Source of the DNA: Caulobacter segnis | GTDB taxonomy: Bacteria; Pseudomonadota; Alphaproteobacteria; Caulobacterales; Caulobacteraceae | Direction of reading: 5' to 3' | Assembly: GCF_029543125.1 (NCBI RefSeq) | Contig: NZ_JARQWW010000006.1 | Location: forward strand, 62,001-126,000 | DNA length: 64,000 nucleotides | In this document: in pieces, positions 34,172 to 42,891 of the stretch | How positions within the stretch are numbered: position 1 is the first letter of the stretch | Layout: each line of letters begins with the position of its first letter | Translations under genes and position numbers: made by a program | Notes under the pieces: generated by a model | What the model was told of the DNA's origin: nothing | What the model saw: only the letters and a program-made list of their open reading frames with translations | Databases searched by the model: none

Positions 34172-34538
34172 GGCCGGGTCGGCATCCGCAAACTGGGCCA
34201 CAAGGCGGCCCATGCCCCTCACCCTCCACTCCGTCACCATAGGCCTCGTGCCTAGGGCCCAGACACTCCGTATCCGCCGATGCGAACCCGGAGCTTCAGC
34301 CGCGTATGGGTCATCGCCACAAGGGCGAGGATGACGGGGTTTGGTTGGGTCGAGTGTGCGCCCGAAAGAGGATGAGCGGCTTGTTGGGGTACGTTCGGGG
34401 GTAGGCCGCCCGGACGCGCGACCATGACCCGCGTCAAACCGGCGTTTGAAAGCCCTCTAGCCAGAAGGGTTATTTGGAGTCATCGTTCCTTCATCGGAAG
34501 AGGCCCGACAGAGGCCCGCCGTCCAGGAGGATCGACAT
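34172..34538. other. Intergenic region with diverged family C repeat
   Basis: No gene is supported. 34231-34338 is an inverted, diverged copy of repeat family C (GTCACCATAGGCCTCGTGCCTAGGG at one end, CCACAAGGGCGAGGATGACGGGG at the other). The rest probably contains the promoter of the 46-codon gene at 34539. Confidence 0.55.
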
Positions 34539-34679
34539 ATGGCCTATGTGCCCCACGACCATCATCTCGCGCCCCGTCGCAAGGGGGACCTGCATCCGTC
34601 GGCCTGCCTCGGCCTGGGCTTCGCCCTGCTCGCCGGACTGGCGATCGGGATTCACATGTTGTTCGAGGTGTTGTTCTAG
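34539..34679 (+). CDS. 46-residue single-helix membrane protein
   Basis: Short gene: an ATG with an AGGAGG Shine-Dalgarno at the ideal 8-base distance, ending in TAG. The protein has a His-rich polar N-terminus (AYVPHDHHLAPRRKGDLHP) and one hydrophobic helix (about 22-44; CLGLGFALLAGLAIGIHMLF). The strong ribosome site, the coherent membrane profile and GC-rich codon use support it as real. The His cluster could bind a metal (inference). Its end overlaps the end of the convergent minus-strand gene by 4 bp. Confidence 0.6.
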   Translation: MAYVPHDHHLAPRRKGDLHPSACLGLGFALLAGLAIGIHMLFEVLF

Positions 34680-35056
34680 GCCGCGAAGCGCTGCCAGACG
34701 GCCTTGTCGGCGTCGATATTGGTGAGGACGCCGGCCTTCTGGCGAGCGTAGAGGCCGGCCATCATCTCAACGCCCAGGCTGGCGTAGCGGACGGCGACCT
34801 CGTCATGCGGCACGCCGCGGGCCAGGGCCACGAACAGGGCGGCGTTCACTTCCGGCTGTTTATAGACGATCAGGGCGGCCAGGCGGTGGGCCCGCTCCAC
34901 GGCCTTTCGCTGCAGCAGGGGTTCTTCCGAAAACAGCTCCTGGCCCAGGCGGCTGATGGCGTGCAGGTTCAGCGCGCCCAGTTGGGCGACTGAAAGCGGC
35001 GGCGCGAGATCGGCCGCGTCCAGGCTAAGGACCACGTCGTTCAGAAGGAAGAGCAT
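34676..35056 (-). CDS. Hypothetical protein downstream of DUF1491 gene
   Basis: 126 residues from the first in-frame ATG (35056). The open frame is coherent further upstream (DALTAFLNQTESLLGHDAF), so the true start may be an alternative codon nearer the DUF1491 stop at 35107. It is a soluble, mainly helical protein: LNDVVLSLDAADLAPPLSVAQLGALNLHAISRLGQELFSEEPLLQRKAVERAHRL, ending KAGVLTNIDADKAVWQRFAA. There are no recognised motifs. It probably forms an operon with the DUF1491 gene. Confidence 0.65.
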   Translation of the reverse strand: MLFLLNDVVLSLDAADLAPPLSVAQLGALNLHAISRLGQELFSEEPLLQRKAVERAHRLAALIVYKQPEVNAALFVALARGVPHDEVAVRYASLGVEMMAGLYARQKAGVLTNIDADKAVWQRFAA

Positions 35057-35106
35057 GATGAACGCATCATGCCCAAGCAGGCTTTCGGTCTGGTTTAGGA
35101 AGGCGG

Positions 35107-35439
35107 TTAACGCGTCTCCACAGGTTCGACCAGAAAGTGGCGCCCCTCGGCGTCCTCGATCTCCACCACCCAGATGTCGGGGTCGATGCGGGCGGAGCGT
35201 TCGATATAAGCGTCGAGGTCCGGCTCCAGGGTGGACCACACAGGCTGCATCCACACCCGCTCCCCGTCGCCGCGCGTGGCTTCGCTGAACAGGCGGGCGG
35301 AGCGTTCGCGCAGGTTCACCGCCTTGACCAGCACGGCGCCGGCCTGGGGGTCGCCCTTGCGGGAGACGGCGGCGAAGGCGCCCTGCTGCTGGGCGCGGCG
35401 GATGAGAGCGCCGACCCAGATGTCGGTGGAGAGAAGCAT
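35107..35439 (-). CDS. DUF1491 family protein
   Basis: 110 residues. RLFSEATRGDGERVWMQPV and the following IERSARIDPDIWVVEIEDAEGRHFL are the characteristic blocks of DUF1491, a small alphaproteobacterial family of unknown function. It begins LSTDIWVGALIRRAQQQGAFAAVSRKGDPQAG, also typical, and is cytoplasmic. The ATG at 35439 is the only reasonable start. It is upstream of, and probably co-transcribed with, the gene at 34676. Confidence 0.85.
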   Translation of the reverse strand: MLLSTDIWVGALIRRAQQQGAFAAVSRKGDPQAGAVLVKAVNLRERSARLFSEATRGDGERVWMQPVWSTLEPDLDAYIERSARIDPDIWVVEIEDAEGRHFLVEPVETR

Positions 35440-35503
35440 TGGCTATCGCGATCCCGGCGGGGCGGTTAAGCAGGACCTACAGCATAGGTGATCCGCCGCC
35501 CCC

Positions 35504-36403
35504 ATGACGAGCCCGCGCCGCATCCTGACCCTCGCCGCCGCGATCGGCGCCGCCTTGGGGACGTTCGCGAGCGGGGGGACTGCGCGGGCGGCCTCGGCCC
35601 TGGACCTCTATTACGAGCGGACGGTGATGCTGGCGGCGGACGGACGCTGCCGGCTGTTCACGCCGCAGATGCGGGCGGCCTTGGCGTCGGGCCAGGCCCA
35701 GGCGCGGGGCGCGGCCCTGCGCGCCGGGGCGACGCCGGACCAGATCGCGGGCGCGGCCGGACGGGCCCAGGCGGCGGCGGGACGGGCGGCCTGCGCGTCG
35801 AAGGACATGCAGACCGCCGCCCGCCGGGTGCGCGACGGGTTCGAGGGCTATGCCCGGCTGATCATGCAGCGCTATCCGGGGGACATCGCCGCCTGGACCG
35901 CCGACCGCTCCGTCTCGCAGGAGCGCGGGGTGTGGCGGCTGTCCCAGCCGGCCAGCTTCGGCGCCGACCGGATGATCTTCGGCCTGACCACCACGGCGGG
36001 CGGGGCGCGCACCACCCTGGCGGCGGTCGTGGCCTTCGCCGACGACGCCCGCCCCTTCACCGCCCGCATCGTCATGCGCGACATCGGCAAGACCGGGACG
36101 CCCTATCTGAGCCTGGGCGGCAGCAAGGCGCCCCTGGCCGTGCGCCTGCCGCCGCGCAGCGCCACCCGCGCCTTCCTGGCCGAGGCGCGCGGCGGGGCGG
36201 AGCAGGCCCTGCTGCCGCCGGGGACCAAGCGCGGCATGAGCTTCCGTTTCCCCGAAGCCGCGGCCCGCGCCATCGAGGCCCTGGACCCGCGCGAAGCCAT
36301 CGCCGTGGAGTTCGTCTTCGCCGGTCCGCGCGGGGACGTGGTGCGGACGGCCTACATCGAGGTGGGCGACTTCGCGGCGGGGCGGGCGTTTTTGGTGAGA
36401 TAA
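35504..36403 (+). CDS. Secreted hypothetical protein
   Basis: 299 residues. The signal peptide begins with Arg residues (SPRRILTLAAAIGAALGTF) and cleaves near ARA-ASALD, residue 30. The mature part starts LDLYYERTVMLAADGRCRLFTPQMRAAL, then an Ala-rich helical region with repeated RAGATPDQIAGAAGRAQ, a Cys pair (C49 and C87 region) and a beta-rich C-terminal half (IVMRDIGKTGTPYLSLGG, AVEFVFAGPRGDVVRTAYIEVGDF). I do not recognise a family. It is a single gene between the DUF1491 unit and a family C repeat. Confidence 0.72.
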   Translation: MTSPRRILTLAAAIGAALGTFASGGTARAASALDLYYERTVMLAADGRCRLFTPQMRAALASGQAQARGAALRAGATPDQIAGAAGRAQAAAGRAACASKDMQTAARRVRDGFEGYARLIMQRYPGDIAAWTADRSVSQERGVWRLSQPASFGADRMIFGLTTTAGGARTTLAAVVAFADDARPFTARIVMRDIGKTGTPYLSLGGSKAPLAVRLPPRSATRAFLAEARGGAEQALLPPGTKRGMSFRFPEAAARAIEALDPREAIAVEFVFAGPRGDVVRTAYIEVGDFAAGRAFLVR

Positions 36404-36449
36404 CCCCCTTCTCCTGCCCCACTCGTGGGGAGGAGGAGCGCGCTCTAAA

Positions 36450-36577
36450 TCTCCGTCATCCTCGCCCTTGTGGCGAGGACCCAGAAACGGCTGAGGTTCA
36501 GGTTCGCGGGACGGCGCCGCCGCGCTTCACCATTCAATGCGGAGTCTCTGGGCCCTAGGCACGAGGCCTAGGGTGAC
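36450..36577. repeat. Palindromic intergenic repeat, family C
   Basis: Starts GTCATCCTCGCCCTTGTGGCGAGGAC and ends GGGCCCTAGGCACGAGGCCTAGGGTGAC, two hairpins facing each other across an ACCCAGAAACGGCTGA spacer. Other copies are at 34231 (inverted), 48178 and 50811. It lies just past the end of the divJ gene and could serve as its terminator. Confidence 0.8.
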
Positions 36578-36604
36578 GAAGTTTGTGGTGGGAGAGGCTA
36601 CGCT

Positions 36605-38296
36605 TCACCGCCCCGGCGAAAACGCCACGACGTTGCCGCCCATGGTCGGGGGGGCGGAGGGTTTGAGGCCGATGGCGACGGGGAGGCGGACGGTCACCGA
36701 GGTGCCGGAGCCGACGACGCTTTCGATGTGCATCTCGCCGCCGTGCAGTTCGGCGAACGCGCGGACGAGGGACAGGCCGAGGCCGGTGCCCTGGGCCTTG
36801 CGCTCGTTGTCGCCGGCCTGTTCGAAGGGCTTGCCCAGGCGTTCCAGGTCGGCGGGCGAGATGCCCACGCCGCTGTCGGCGACGATCAGTTCGAACATGT
36901 CCTCGTAGATCGCCGTGGAGACGGTGACCGAGCCCTTCTTGGGCGTGAACTTGAGGGCGTTGGAGATCAGGTTCAGGGCGATCTGCTTGATGGCCCGGCG
37001 GTCGGCGTCGACCTCCATCACCTGGGCCGGCAGGACGCCGCGCAGCTTGACCCCCGCGCCGTCGGCCTGGACGCGCATGAGGCGCAGTGCGGCGGAGACG
37101 GCCTCGCGGGCGTCGAAGATCTCGCGCGAGAGCTGGAAGCGCTCGGCCTCGATCTTGGACATGTCGAGCACATCGTTGATCAGGTCCAGCAGGTGGGCGC
37201 CGGACTCGTGGATCAGCTCGCTGTACTCGGCGTAGCGGTCGGGCAGCGGGCCGAACATCTTGGCGCGCATGATGTCCGAGAAGCCCATGATGGCGTTGAG
37301 CGGGGTGCGCAGCTCGTGGCTCATATTGGCCAGGAAGCGGGCCTTGTTGGCGGCGATGGCCTCGGCGTCGGCGCGGGCCTGTTCGAGCACCGCCTCGCGG
37401 GCGCGATCGGCGGTGGCGTCGCGCAGGCTGGCGACGAGGCCCCCTTCCCGCCCGACGCGGATCGAGGCGGCGATGGTGCGGTCGAGCGCGCCGGCGGGGC
37501 TGAAGTCCAGCTCGGCGGCGCCGTCGGCCAGGGCCTTGCGCAGGGCGGCCTCCATGCGGGGGCGGTCCTCGATGGCCATCGACAGGGCGAGGCCGCCGGC
37601 CAGCAGGGCTTCGGGCTCCACGCCTTCAAGGGCGTCGCCGAAGGCGGCCTGGACGCGGCCGTCGAGATCGACCGCCAGGATCAGGTTCGGCTGCGCCTGC
37701 ATGAGGGCGTTGAGGCGGTAGGCCGTGGTGAAGTCGCGTGCGCCCTCGGCGGTCAGGCCGCGGCCGTGCAGGATCAGGCCGGCCGCGAAGCCGAGGGAGA
37801 TGGTGCCGAGCGCCAGGGCGCCGAGCCACAGGCTGTTCACCCCCGGCGGCACCACCGGCGCAAAGCCGGCCAGGGGCGCGAGGATGGCCAGCGCCGCGAC
37901 CATCAGCGACAGGGACGCGCCCTGGGCCAGGCGGGCGGGACCGCCCAGCAGGGCGGCGGCGGCGGCGGGGGCCAGGCACCAAGCGGCCAAGGGGCCGGAG
38001 GCTCCGCCCGTCAGCAGGACGGCGCAGGCGGCGCCGAGGGCCCAGATCCCCAGCAGGGTCGAGCGAAGACGCGGCGTGTCCATCCAGGCCAGGGTCAGGC
38101 CCGCCAGGGCCGGGGCCGCGCCGCCGGCCAGGGCGCACAGCAGCCAGCCCGCCGCGCCGGGCGCGCCGGCGATCAGGCCCGCCGCGGCCAGCACCGTCAC
38201 CGCCAGCCACGCGCCATGCCAGGCGGCCGCCCGCGAGCCGGCGACAGCCGTCGCCCGGCGGGAAGGTCCCTGGTTCTGGAGAGCGTGATCTTTCAC
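36605..38296 (-). CDS. divJ: DivJ-like cell-cycle sensor histidine kinase
   Basis: 563 residues. Six hydrophobic segments fill about residues 15-190, then a PAS-like linker, HisKA with His327 in FLANMSHELRTPLNAIMGF, and HATPase_c (about 440-545; NLISNALKFTPKKG, GVGISPADLERLG, GTGLGLSLV). The block after the histidine (SDIMRAKMFGPLPDRYAEY, SELIHESGAHLLDLINDVLD) matches the Caulobacter DivJ type from memory. DivJ sits at the stalked pole and phosphorylates DivK and PleD. GTG at 38296 is chosen because no in-frame ATG exists between it and 38450. Tandem CtrA half-sites lie 12 bp upstream. Confidence 0.85.
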   Translation of the reverse strand: MKDHALQNQGPSRRATAVAGSRAAAWHGAWLAVTVLAAAGLIAGAPGAAGWLLCALAGGAAPALAGLTLAWMDTPRLRSTLLGIWALGAACAVLLTGGASGPLAAWCLAPAAAAALLGGPARLAQGASLSLMVAALAILAPLAGFAPVVPPGVNSLWLGALALGTISLGFAAGLILHGRGLTAEGARDFTTAYRLNALMQAQPNLILAVDLDGRVQAAFGDALEGVEPEALLAGGLALSMAIEDRPRMEAALRKALADGAAELDFSPAGALDRTIAASIRVGREGGLVASLRDATADRAREAVLEQARADAEAIAANKARFLANMSHELRTPLNAIMGFSDIMRAKMFGPLPDRYAEYSELIHESGAHLLDLINDVLDMSKIEAERFQLSREIFDAREAVSAALRLMRVQADGAGVKLRGVLPAQVMEVDADRRAIKQIALNLISNALKFTPKKGSVTVSTAIYEDMFELIVADSGVGISPADLERLGKPFEQAGDNERKAQGTGLGLSLVRAFAELHGGEMHIESVVGSGTSVTVRLPVAIGLKPSAPPTMGGNVVAFSPGR

Positions 38297-38307
38297 GGCG
38301 CTGGTTC

Positions 38308-38320
38308 GGTTAATGGTTAA
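38308..38320 (-). promoter_or_regulatory. Tandem CtrA half-sites upstream of divJ
   Basis: On the minus strand two TTAACC motifs follow each other with one base between (TTAACCATTAACC). TTAACCAT is a known CtrA half-site. The close distance to the divJ start (12 bp) would suit repression. Two GANTC methylation sites lie farther upstream (38348-38352 and 38421-38425). Confidence 0.55.
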
Positions 38321-38479
38321 CCCACTGGATAATAAGCATTCCGGCCGGATTCTGCACGCCGCACAACCCCGGAGCGATCCCGTCGAACCCCGGTCGTCCG
38401 TTTCTCTGTGGACGGAAACGGATTCGTAAGCGCGAGGGCGCATGGTCGCATCAATGCTTAATGGGGGCCAGAACGGTCC

Positions 38480-39304
<825 letters not shown>

Positions 39305-39310
39305 GGGCCT

Positions 39311-39417
39311 AAATCCTCCCCCTTGGGGGAGGTGTCCCAAAGGGACGGAGGGGGCATTCTGAGTCAGCCAAACCCCTCCACCCCTTCGCGGTCCCCCTCC
39401 CCCTGAGGGGGAGGATC
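39311..39417. repeat. Palindromic intergenic repeat, family A
   Basis: Full-length copy with CCTCCCCCTTGGGGGAGG and CCTCCCCCTGAGGGGGAGG end hairpins and the CCCTCCACCCCTTCGCGG core, between the soluble kinase and sufE genes. Confidence 0.85.
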
Positions 39418-39466
39418 TCGTGCGCCAGCCTTGCCCCCCGCGCCGCGCCCCCTTAAGTCGCGCCTC

Positions 39467-39886
39467 ATGAGCGCCATCGACCAGACGCTGAACGAGATCG
39501 TCGAAGAGTTCGAACTCATCGGGGATCGCGACGCGCAATACGAATACGTGATCGAGCTGGGCAAGGCCCTGCCCCGGCTGTCGCCGGCCGAGCAGACCGA
39601 GGCCAACGCCCTGCGCGGCTGCGCCTCGCCTGCCTGGCTGGTGACCGAGCCGCAAGCCGACGGCACGATCGTGTTCCGGGGCGACAGCGAGGCGGTGATC
39701 CCGCGCGGCATCATTGGGGTGCTGCTGCGCCTCTATTCCGGCCGTACGCCCGCCGAGATCCTGGCCTTCGACGCCCGCGAGGGCTTGGCGCGGCTGGGGC
39801 TGAGCAACATGCTGTCCATGAGCCGCGCCAACGGCCTGGCGTCGATGGTGGCGCGGATCCGGGCGGACGCGGAGCGGGCGGCCTAG
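39467..39886 (+). CDS. sufE: SufE-family Fe-S cluster assembly sulfur acceptor
   Basis: 139 residues. The start IDQTLNEIVEEFELIGDRDAQYEYVIELGKALPRL, NALRGCASPAW (the sulfur-accepting cysteine in GCAS, near residue 45) and the C-terminal LGLSNMLSMSRANGLASMVARI are SufE hallmarks. SufE takes persulfide sulfur from the desulfurase SufS for cluster assembly. The ATG at 39467 gives the family N-terminus; the frame is open 36 bp further upstream. Other suf genes are not in the window. Confidence 0.93.
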   Translation: MSAIDQTLNEIVEEFELIGDRDAQYEYVIELGKALPRLSPAEQTEANALRGCASPAWLVTEPQADGTIVFRGDSEAVIPRGIIGVLLRLYSGRTPAEILAFDAREGLARLGLSNMLSMSRANGLASMVARIRADAERAA

Positions 39887-39891
39887 GCGTT

Positions 39892-39927
39892 TTTCTCCTG
39901 CCCCGTAGCGAAGCGTGCGGGGGAGCA
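39892..39927. repeat. Remnant of family A repeat beside the IS110 element
   Basis: CTCCTGCCCCGTAGCGAAGCGTGCGGGGGAG is a diverged short family A hairpin. It abuts the left end of the IS110-type gene; a full family A copy abuts the other side (41073), which may mean the element entered a repeat. Confidence 0.55.
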
Positions 39928-39933
39928 ACCATG

Positions 39934-40878
39934 TCAGGCAGGCGTCCAAGGCTGACCTCGGCTGAGGACGAGATTGGCGGCTTCGATGAGCTTTCGCATG
40001 ACGGCGACGACGATGAGCTTAGGCGGCTTGCCCTTGTCGGGCAGCCGTTCTGCGAAGGCTTTGAGCCCCGGGTCGCATCGCTTGGCGCTTAGGGCGGCTA
40101 TGTAGATCAGCCGGCGCGGTCGATTGCGTCCGCCTGTAATGAAACGCTGGCCTCTGAACTGGCCCGAGTCCCGGTCGAAGGGAGCGACGCCGAGCAGGCT
40201 GGCGGCCTGGCCTCGGGTCATGGCGCCCAGTTCCGGCATGCGTACAACGAGGCCGGCGGCGACGATCGGCCCGACGCCAGGCAGGGACATCAGCAGCTTC
40301 AGACGTTCGGCCAGATCGGCGTGCGCCTTGATCTCCTCCAGGACGCTGCGGGCCAGCTTGGCCTTGAGCCGCGCGAGCGCGCGCATCTGGATCGTCAGAT
40401 CGCGCGCCACATCCTTCAGGGTCACGTGCTCCATGAAGGCCTTCAGCCTCGCCAGTTGATCACTCACCTGCTCGTAGGCCGTCAGTCGCTCGGCCAACCT
40501 CGTCAGACGCGGGTCCTGGGCGGCCTTCACCGCATCCACCTGCGCTGTCGCCGCCGCGATCAGCGCCGCGTCGATGCGATCGCTCTTGGCCTTCAGCCGC
40601 TTGAGGCGGGCGAACAGCCGAACTTCCAGCGGCTGGTGAACGACAACCTCGAAGCCCGCGGCCTCCAGATCCGTTCGCACCGCCCGCTCATAGCCGCCTG
40701 TCGCCTCAAGGCCCACACGGCTGACGCTCCGCGCCTTCAGCCAGCCGATCAGGGCCTCTCGTCCTTCCTCAATGTTGGCGACCTCCAGCCTGTCTTCCGA
40801 GCCGTGAACCGCTGCATCCAGGCGCCTCTTGCCCACATCGACGCCGGCTACACGCGTGCTAGACTTACCCTGTTCCAT
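39934..40878 (-). mobile_element. IS110-family transposase (DEDD type)
   Basis: 314 residues. N-terminal DEDD domain: VAGVDVGKRRLDAAV (Asp14), VGLEATGGYER (Glu58) and RLKAKSDRIDAALIA (Asp100 and Asp103). The C-terminal Transposase_20 domain has LMSLPGVGPIVAAGLV, GRNRPRRLIYIAAL and the conserved serine region. IS110 enzymes combine a RuvC-like and a serine active site and are guided by a non-coding bridge RNA. The gene is intact. No terminal inverted repeats are seen, as expected for the family; the boundaries are unknown, but the element probably spans about 39930 to 41065. Confidence 0.93.
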
Positions 40879-40881
40879 CGA

Positions 40882-41065
40882 CCCCTCCTTGTGGCTCCGG
40901 ACCCTCTCGTCCCTGCAACCATTCGGGTCATGAAACGTCGGCGGCGGCCCAGCTCCCCCACAGCTCTCAGGGCTCAGGTGGATACGGCCCCTCCACCGAC
41001 AGTCCGCCTGGCGTTAGCGCGTCAGGCGGACGTCCCGGAAGACGTCCGCACTCTAGCGCCAACCC
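40882..41065 (-). ncRNA. Non-coding end of the IS110 element, candidate bridge RNA region
   Basis: About 180 bp upstream of the transposase carry no gene but have strong hairpins: GTCCGCCTG/CAGGCGGAC (41002-41010 with 41023-41031) and GGACGTC/GACGTCC (41028-41034 with 41041-41047). In IS110-group elements the bridge RNA is encoded upstream of the transposase and has this size. The location and hairpins are seen; the RNA identity is inference. Confidence 0.4.
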
Positions 41066-41072
41066 AACAGAC

Positions 41073-41177
41073 AAGGGGGACCGCGAAGCGGTGGAGAGGG
41101 CGTCCGCGCGCTCCGAGCCCAGTCACGCCCCCTCCACCACTTCGTGGTCCCCCTCCCCCGCTTCGCAGGGGAGGAGC
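41073..41177. repeat. Palindromic intergenic repeat, family A
   Basis: Starts AAGGGGGACCGCGAAGCGGTGGAG and ends CCCCGCTTCGCAGGGGAGGAG. It lacks the left-most hairpin, consistent with truncation by the IS110 element next to it. It ends at the stop codon of the DUF6456 gene. Confidence 0.8.
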
Positions 41178-41178
41178 T

Positions 41179-41871
41179 TTAAAGCCCGTAGTGGCCCGCC
41201 AGACGGTCCAGGGCCAAGGCCAGCACCGTCTTCCCCGAGCGCCTCGGCAGGCCCAGCGCGCGTTCAGTGGCGTCGAGGGCGGAGCCGGCGCCGCAGACGC
41301 GCTCCAGGATCTCCCGCAGTCCCGGCCCCACGGCGTCCAGCGCCCGGGCGATGCGGTCCTTGGCGGCGCGGGCTCGCTCGGCTGGCTCAAGGCCCGGACC
41401 GCGCCCGCCCCGGCTGCGGGGGCCGGCGTCCCAGGCCATGGTCAGGCGGCCCAGGGTTCCGGCGCGCATGAAGTCGTCGCGCAGGCGCTCGCCGGCGGCC
41501 GCCTGCAGCGGGGTCAGCCAGGGGCGGCCCTGCGGATCGCGGCGGCGGGCCAGCCAGGCGATGGGGGACTCCCCGAGATTGGCGCGGCGGGCGACGAGGC
41601 GGCCGTCCGCCTCCGCCACCATGCGCTCGCCCTCCATCACGCCAGGCCGGGCGGCGGGCGGAGCGTCGGGTTCGGGCGGACGGGCCAGGACATAACCGCC
41701 CTGCCCGCGGGGCTTCAGGCCTGGTTCGCGCGCCAGGGCGGCGAAGGCGGCCTCGTCCAGGCGCAGCAGGGGCCGCCGACGACGGTCCTGCCCGACGCGC
41801 ACCAGATAGGCCTCGCCGGCCGCCTCCAGCCAGGCGCCGGGGCGGGCCAGCAGGGCGGCGGCGCGGTTCAT
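41179..41871 (-). CDS. DUF6456 domain protein
   Basis: 230 residues. ESPIAWLARRRDPQGRPWLTPLQAAAGERLRDDFMRAGTLGRLTMAWD is the hallmark region of DUF6456, an alphaproteobacterial family. A 60-residue helical tail (LEPAERARAAKDRIARALDAVGPGLREILERVC, SALDATERALGLPRRSGKTVLALALDRLAGHYG) closes the protein and looks like a DNA-binding helix bundle. It overlaps the start of its neighbour by 4 bp, following a DnaA-domain-IV gene, an arrangement that suggests the two work together on DNA. Function unknown. Confidence 0.85.
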   Translation of the reverse strand: MNRAAALLARPGAWLEAAGEAYLVRVGQDRRRRPLLRLDEAAFAALAREPGLKPRGQGGYVLARPPEPDAPPAARPGVMEGERMVAEADGRLVARRANLGESPIAWLARRRDPQGRPWLTPLQAAAGERLRDDFMRAGTLGRLTMAWDAGPRSRGGRGPGLEPAERARAAKDRIARALDAVGPGLREILERVCGAGSALDATERALGLPRRSGKTVLALALDRLAGHYGL

Positions 41872-42236
41872 GCCGGGGCCCAGCCGTCGGCCGGGGCCTG
41901 GCGCAGGCAGGCCTCCATCTCGGTCAGGCGGGCGTCGAAGGCGGCGTCGTCGCGCAGGTCCTCAATCCGGTGGCAGGCGTGGCTGGCCGTGGTGCGGTCC
42001 CGCCCGAAGGCGGCCGCCACGCGGGCCATGGGCCAGGCGAAGGCCACATGGGTGAGGTACATGGCCATCTGACGGGCGCGGGCGGCGTCGGCGCGGGCCC
42101 GGGTGCGGGCGGCGATCTCGCGCGGCGAGATGCCGGTGGACATGGCGACGAGGCTGGTCACAAAGCCGGCGGCCAGGCGGTCCTTGCGCGGATCGCGGCC
42201 GGCCTCCAGCAGCTCGTCATAGGTTTGGGCGGTCAT
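41868..42236 (-). CDS. Orphan DnaA domain IV (helix-turn-helix) protein
   Basis: 122 residues. The region 35-110 resembles the DNA-binding domain IV of the initiator DnaA: ISPREIAARTRARADAARARQMAMYLTHV followed by the signature AAFGRDRTTASHACHRIEDLRDD, which corresponds to GGRDHTTVLHA-type sequences that read the DnaA box. There is no AAA+ ATPase domain. It is the first gene of a pair with DUF6456. A perfect DnaA box inside a palindrome lies 84-116 bp upstream of its start, a plausible target. It may compete with DnaA or use its boxes as a transcription site (inference). Confidence 0.85.
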   Translation of the reverse strand: MTAQTYDELLEAGRDPRKDRLAAGFVTSLVAMSTGISPREIAARTRARADAARARQMAMYLTHVAFAWPMARVAAAFGRDRTTASHACHRIEDLRDDAAFDARLTEMEACLRQAPADGWAPA

Positions 42237-42319
42237 TCCTTACTCTCCTTGGCCCGGACGCCCCTTTGCGTCGAGCCACGCCGACAACCTTAGGTCGCGG
42301 CCTCAGAGTGAGGATAAGT

Positions 42320-42344
42320 TTCCTATTGTTATCCACAATAGGAA
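42320..42344. promoter_or_regulatory. DnaA box within a perfect 10-bp-arm palindrome
   Basis: Arms TTCCTATTGT (42320-42329) and ACAATAGGAA (42335-42344) are exact inverted copies around TATCC. The perfect DnaA box TTATCCACA occupies 42329-42337. The site lies upstream of the orphan DnaA-IV gene (start 42236) and just past the end of the PAS gene. Autoregulation is inferred. Confidence 0.6.
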
Positions 42345-42372
42345 TAAATACCGGATACGTCCGGGTTTGACG

Positions 42373-42891
42373 TCAGGCCGCGTCGGCGGCGCGGATGCCT
42401 GATTGAGTCAGCATTTCCGGCTGCATTCCGACCACGGCGTCGTAGCCGAGGATCATGTCGACCTTCCGTCCGTCCGAGGACAGCGGCAGGCGAAGCCACA
42501 GGATCGACAGGTGGGCGGCGCCGCGCCAGCCGAGATTGTGGACGCCGACGCCGGGCTTGGCCTCGTCGACCACGCGGTCGAGTTCGTGGCGCCAGTAGTC
42601 GGCGGCGGGGGTGCTGTAGATCTCGCCCAGGGTGCGGCCGGTGATCTCGCGGCCATAGACCGTGTAGAGGCCGGTGCCGGCCAGGCGCAGGGCGTAGTCG
42701 CGTCCGGTCCCGCCGCGCCCGTCATTGACGACGTCGATCAGGCTGACCGTGGGCAGCAGCCGCTTCATGCTTGACGGATCGATGTCCGCGCGGCTGGGCA
42801 GCCTGGAGCCCCGTCGAAGGGACGCCCAGTAGGCGAACATTTCCTGGTGGGCCCGAGCCGCCGCGGCCGGAGCGCCCAATTGCGCGACCAT
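42373..42891 (-). CDS. Single-domain PAS protein (PAS_5 / MopJ-like)
   Basis: 172 residues from the ATG at 42891, which has GGGA eight bases upstream; a TTG at 42909 is also possible. One PAS domain of the PAS_5 type: EMFAYWASLRRGSRLPSRADIDPSSMKRLLPTVSLIDV, DYALRLAGTGLYTVYGREITGRTLGEIY, HLSILWLRLPLSSDGRKVDMILGY. No output domain is attached. MopJ of Caulobacter, a polar regulator of the swarmer phase, belongs to this type; I cannot tell whether this is its ortholog. The adjacent MucR gene fits a cell-cycle context. Confidence 0.78.
   Translation of the reverse strand: MVAQLGAPAAAARAHQEMFAYWASLRRGSRLPSRADIDPSSMKRLLPTVSLIDVVNDGRGGTGRDYALRLAGTGLYTVYGREITGRTLGEIYSTPAADYWRHELDRVVDEAKPGVGVHNLGWRGAAHLSILWLRLPLSSDGRKVDMILGYDAVVGMQPEMLTQSGIRAADAA

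Noticed and set aside
32786-34240. 484-codon open frame antisense to the APC permease
   Set aside because: His/Gln/Arg-rich shadow translation; the plus strand encodes a complete permease.
34474-34725. 83-codon plus-strand open frame overlapping the 46-codon gene
   Set aside because: Different frame from the one with the AGGAGG site; ends inside the convergent minus-strand gene and has no membrane or domain pattern.
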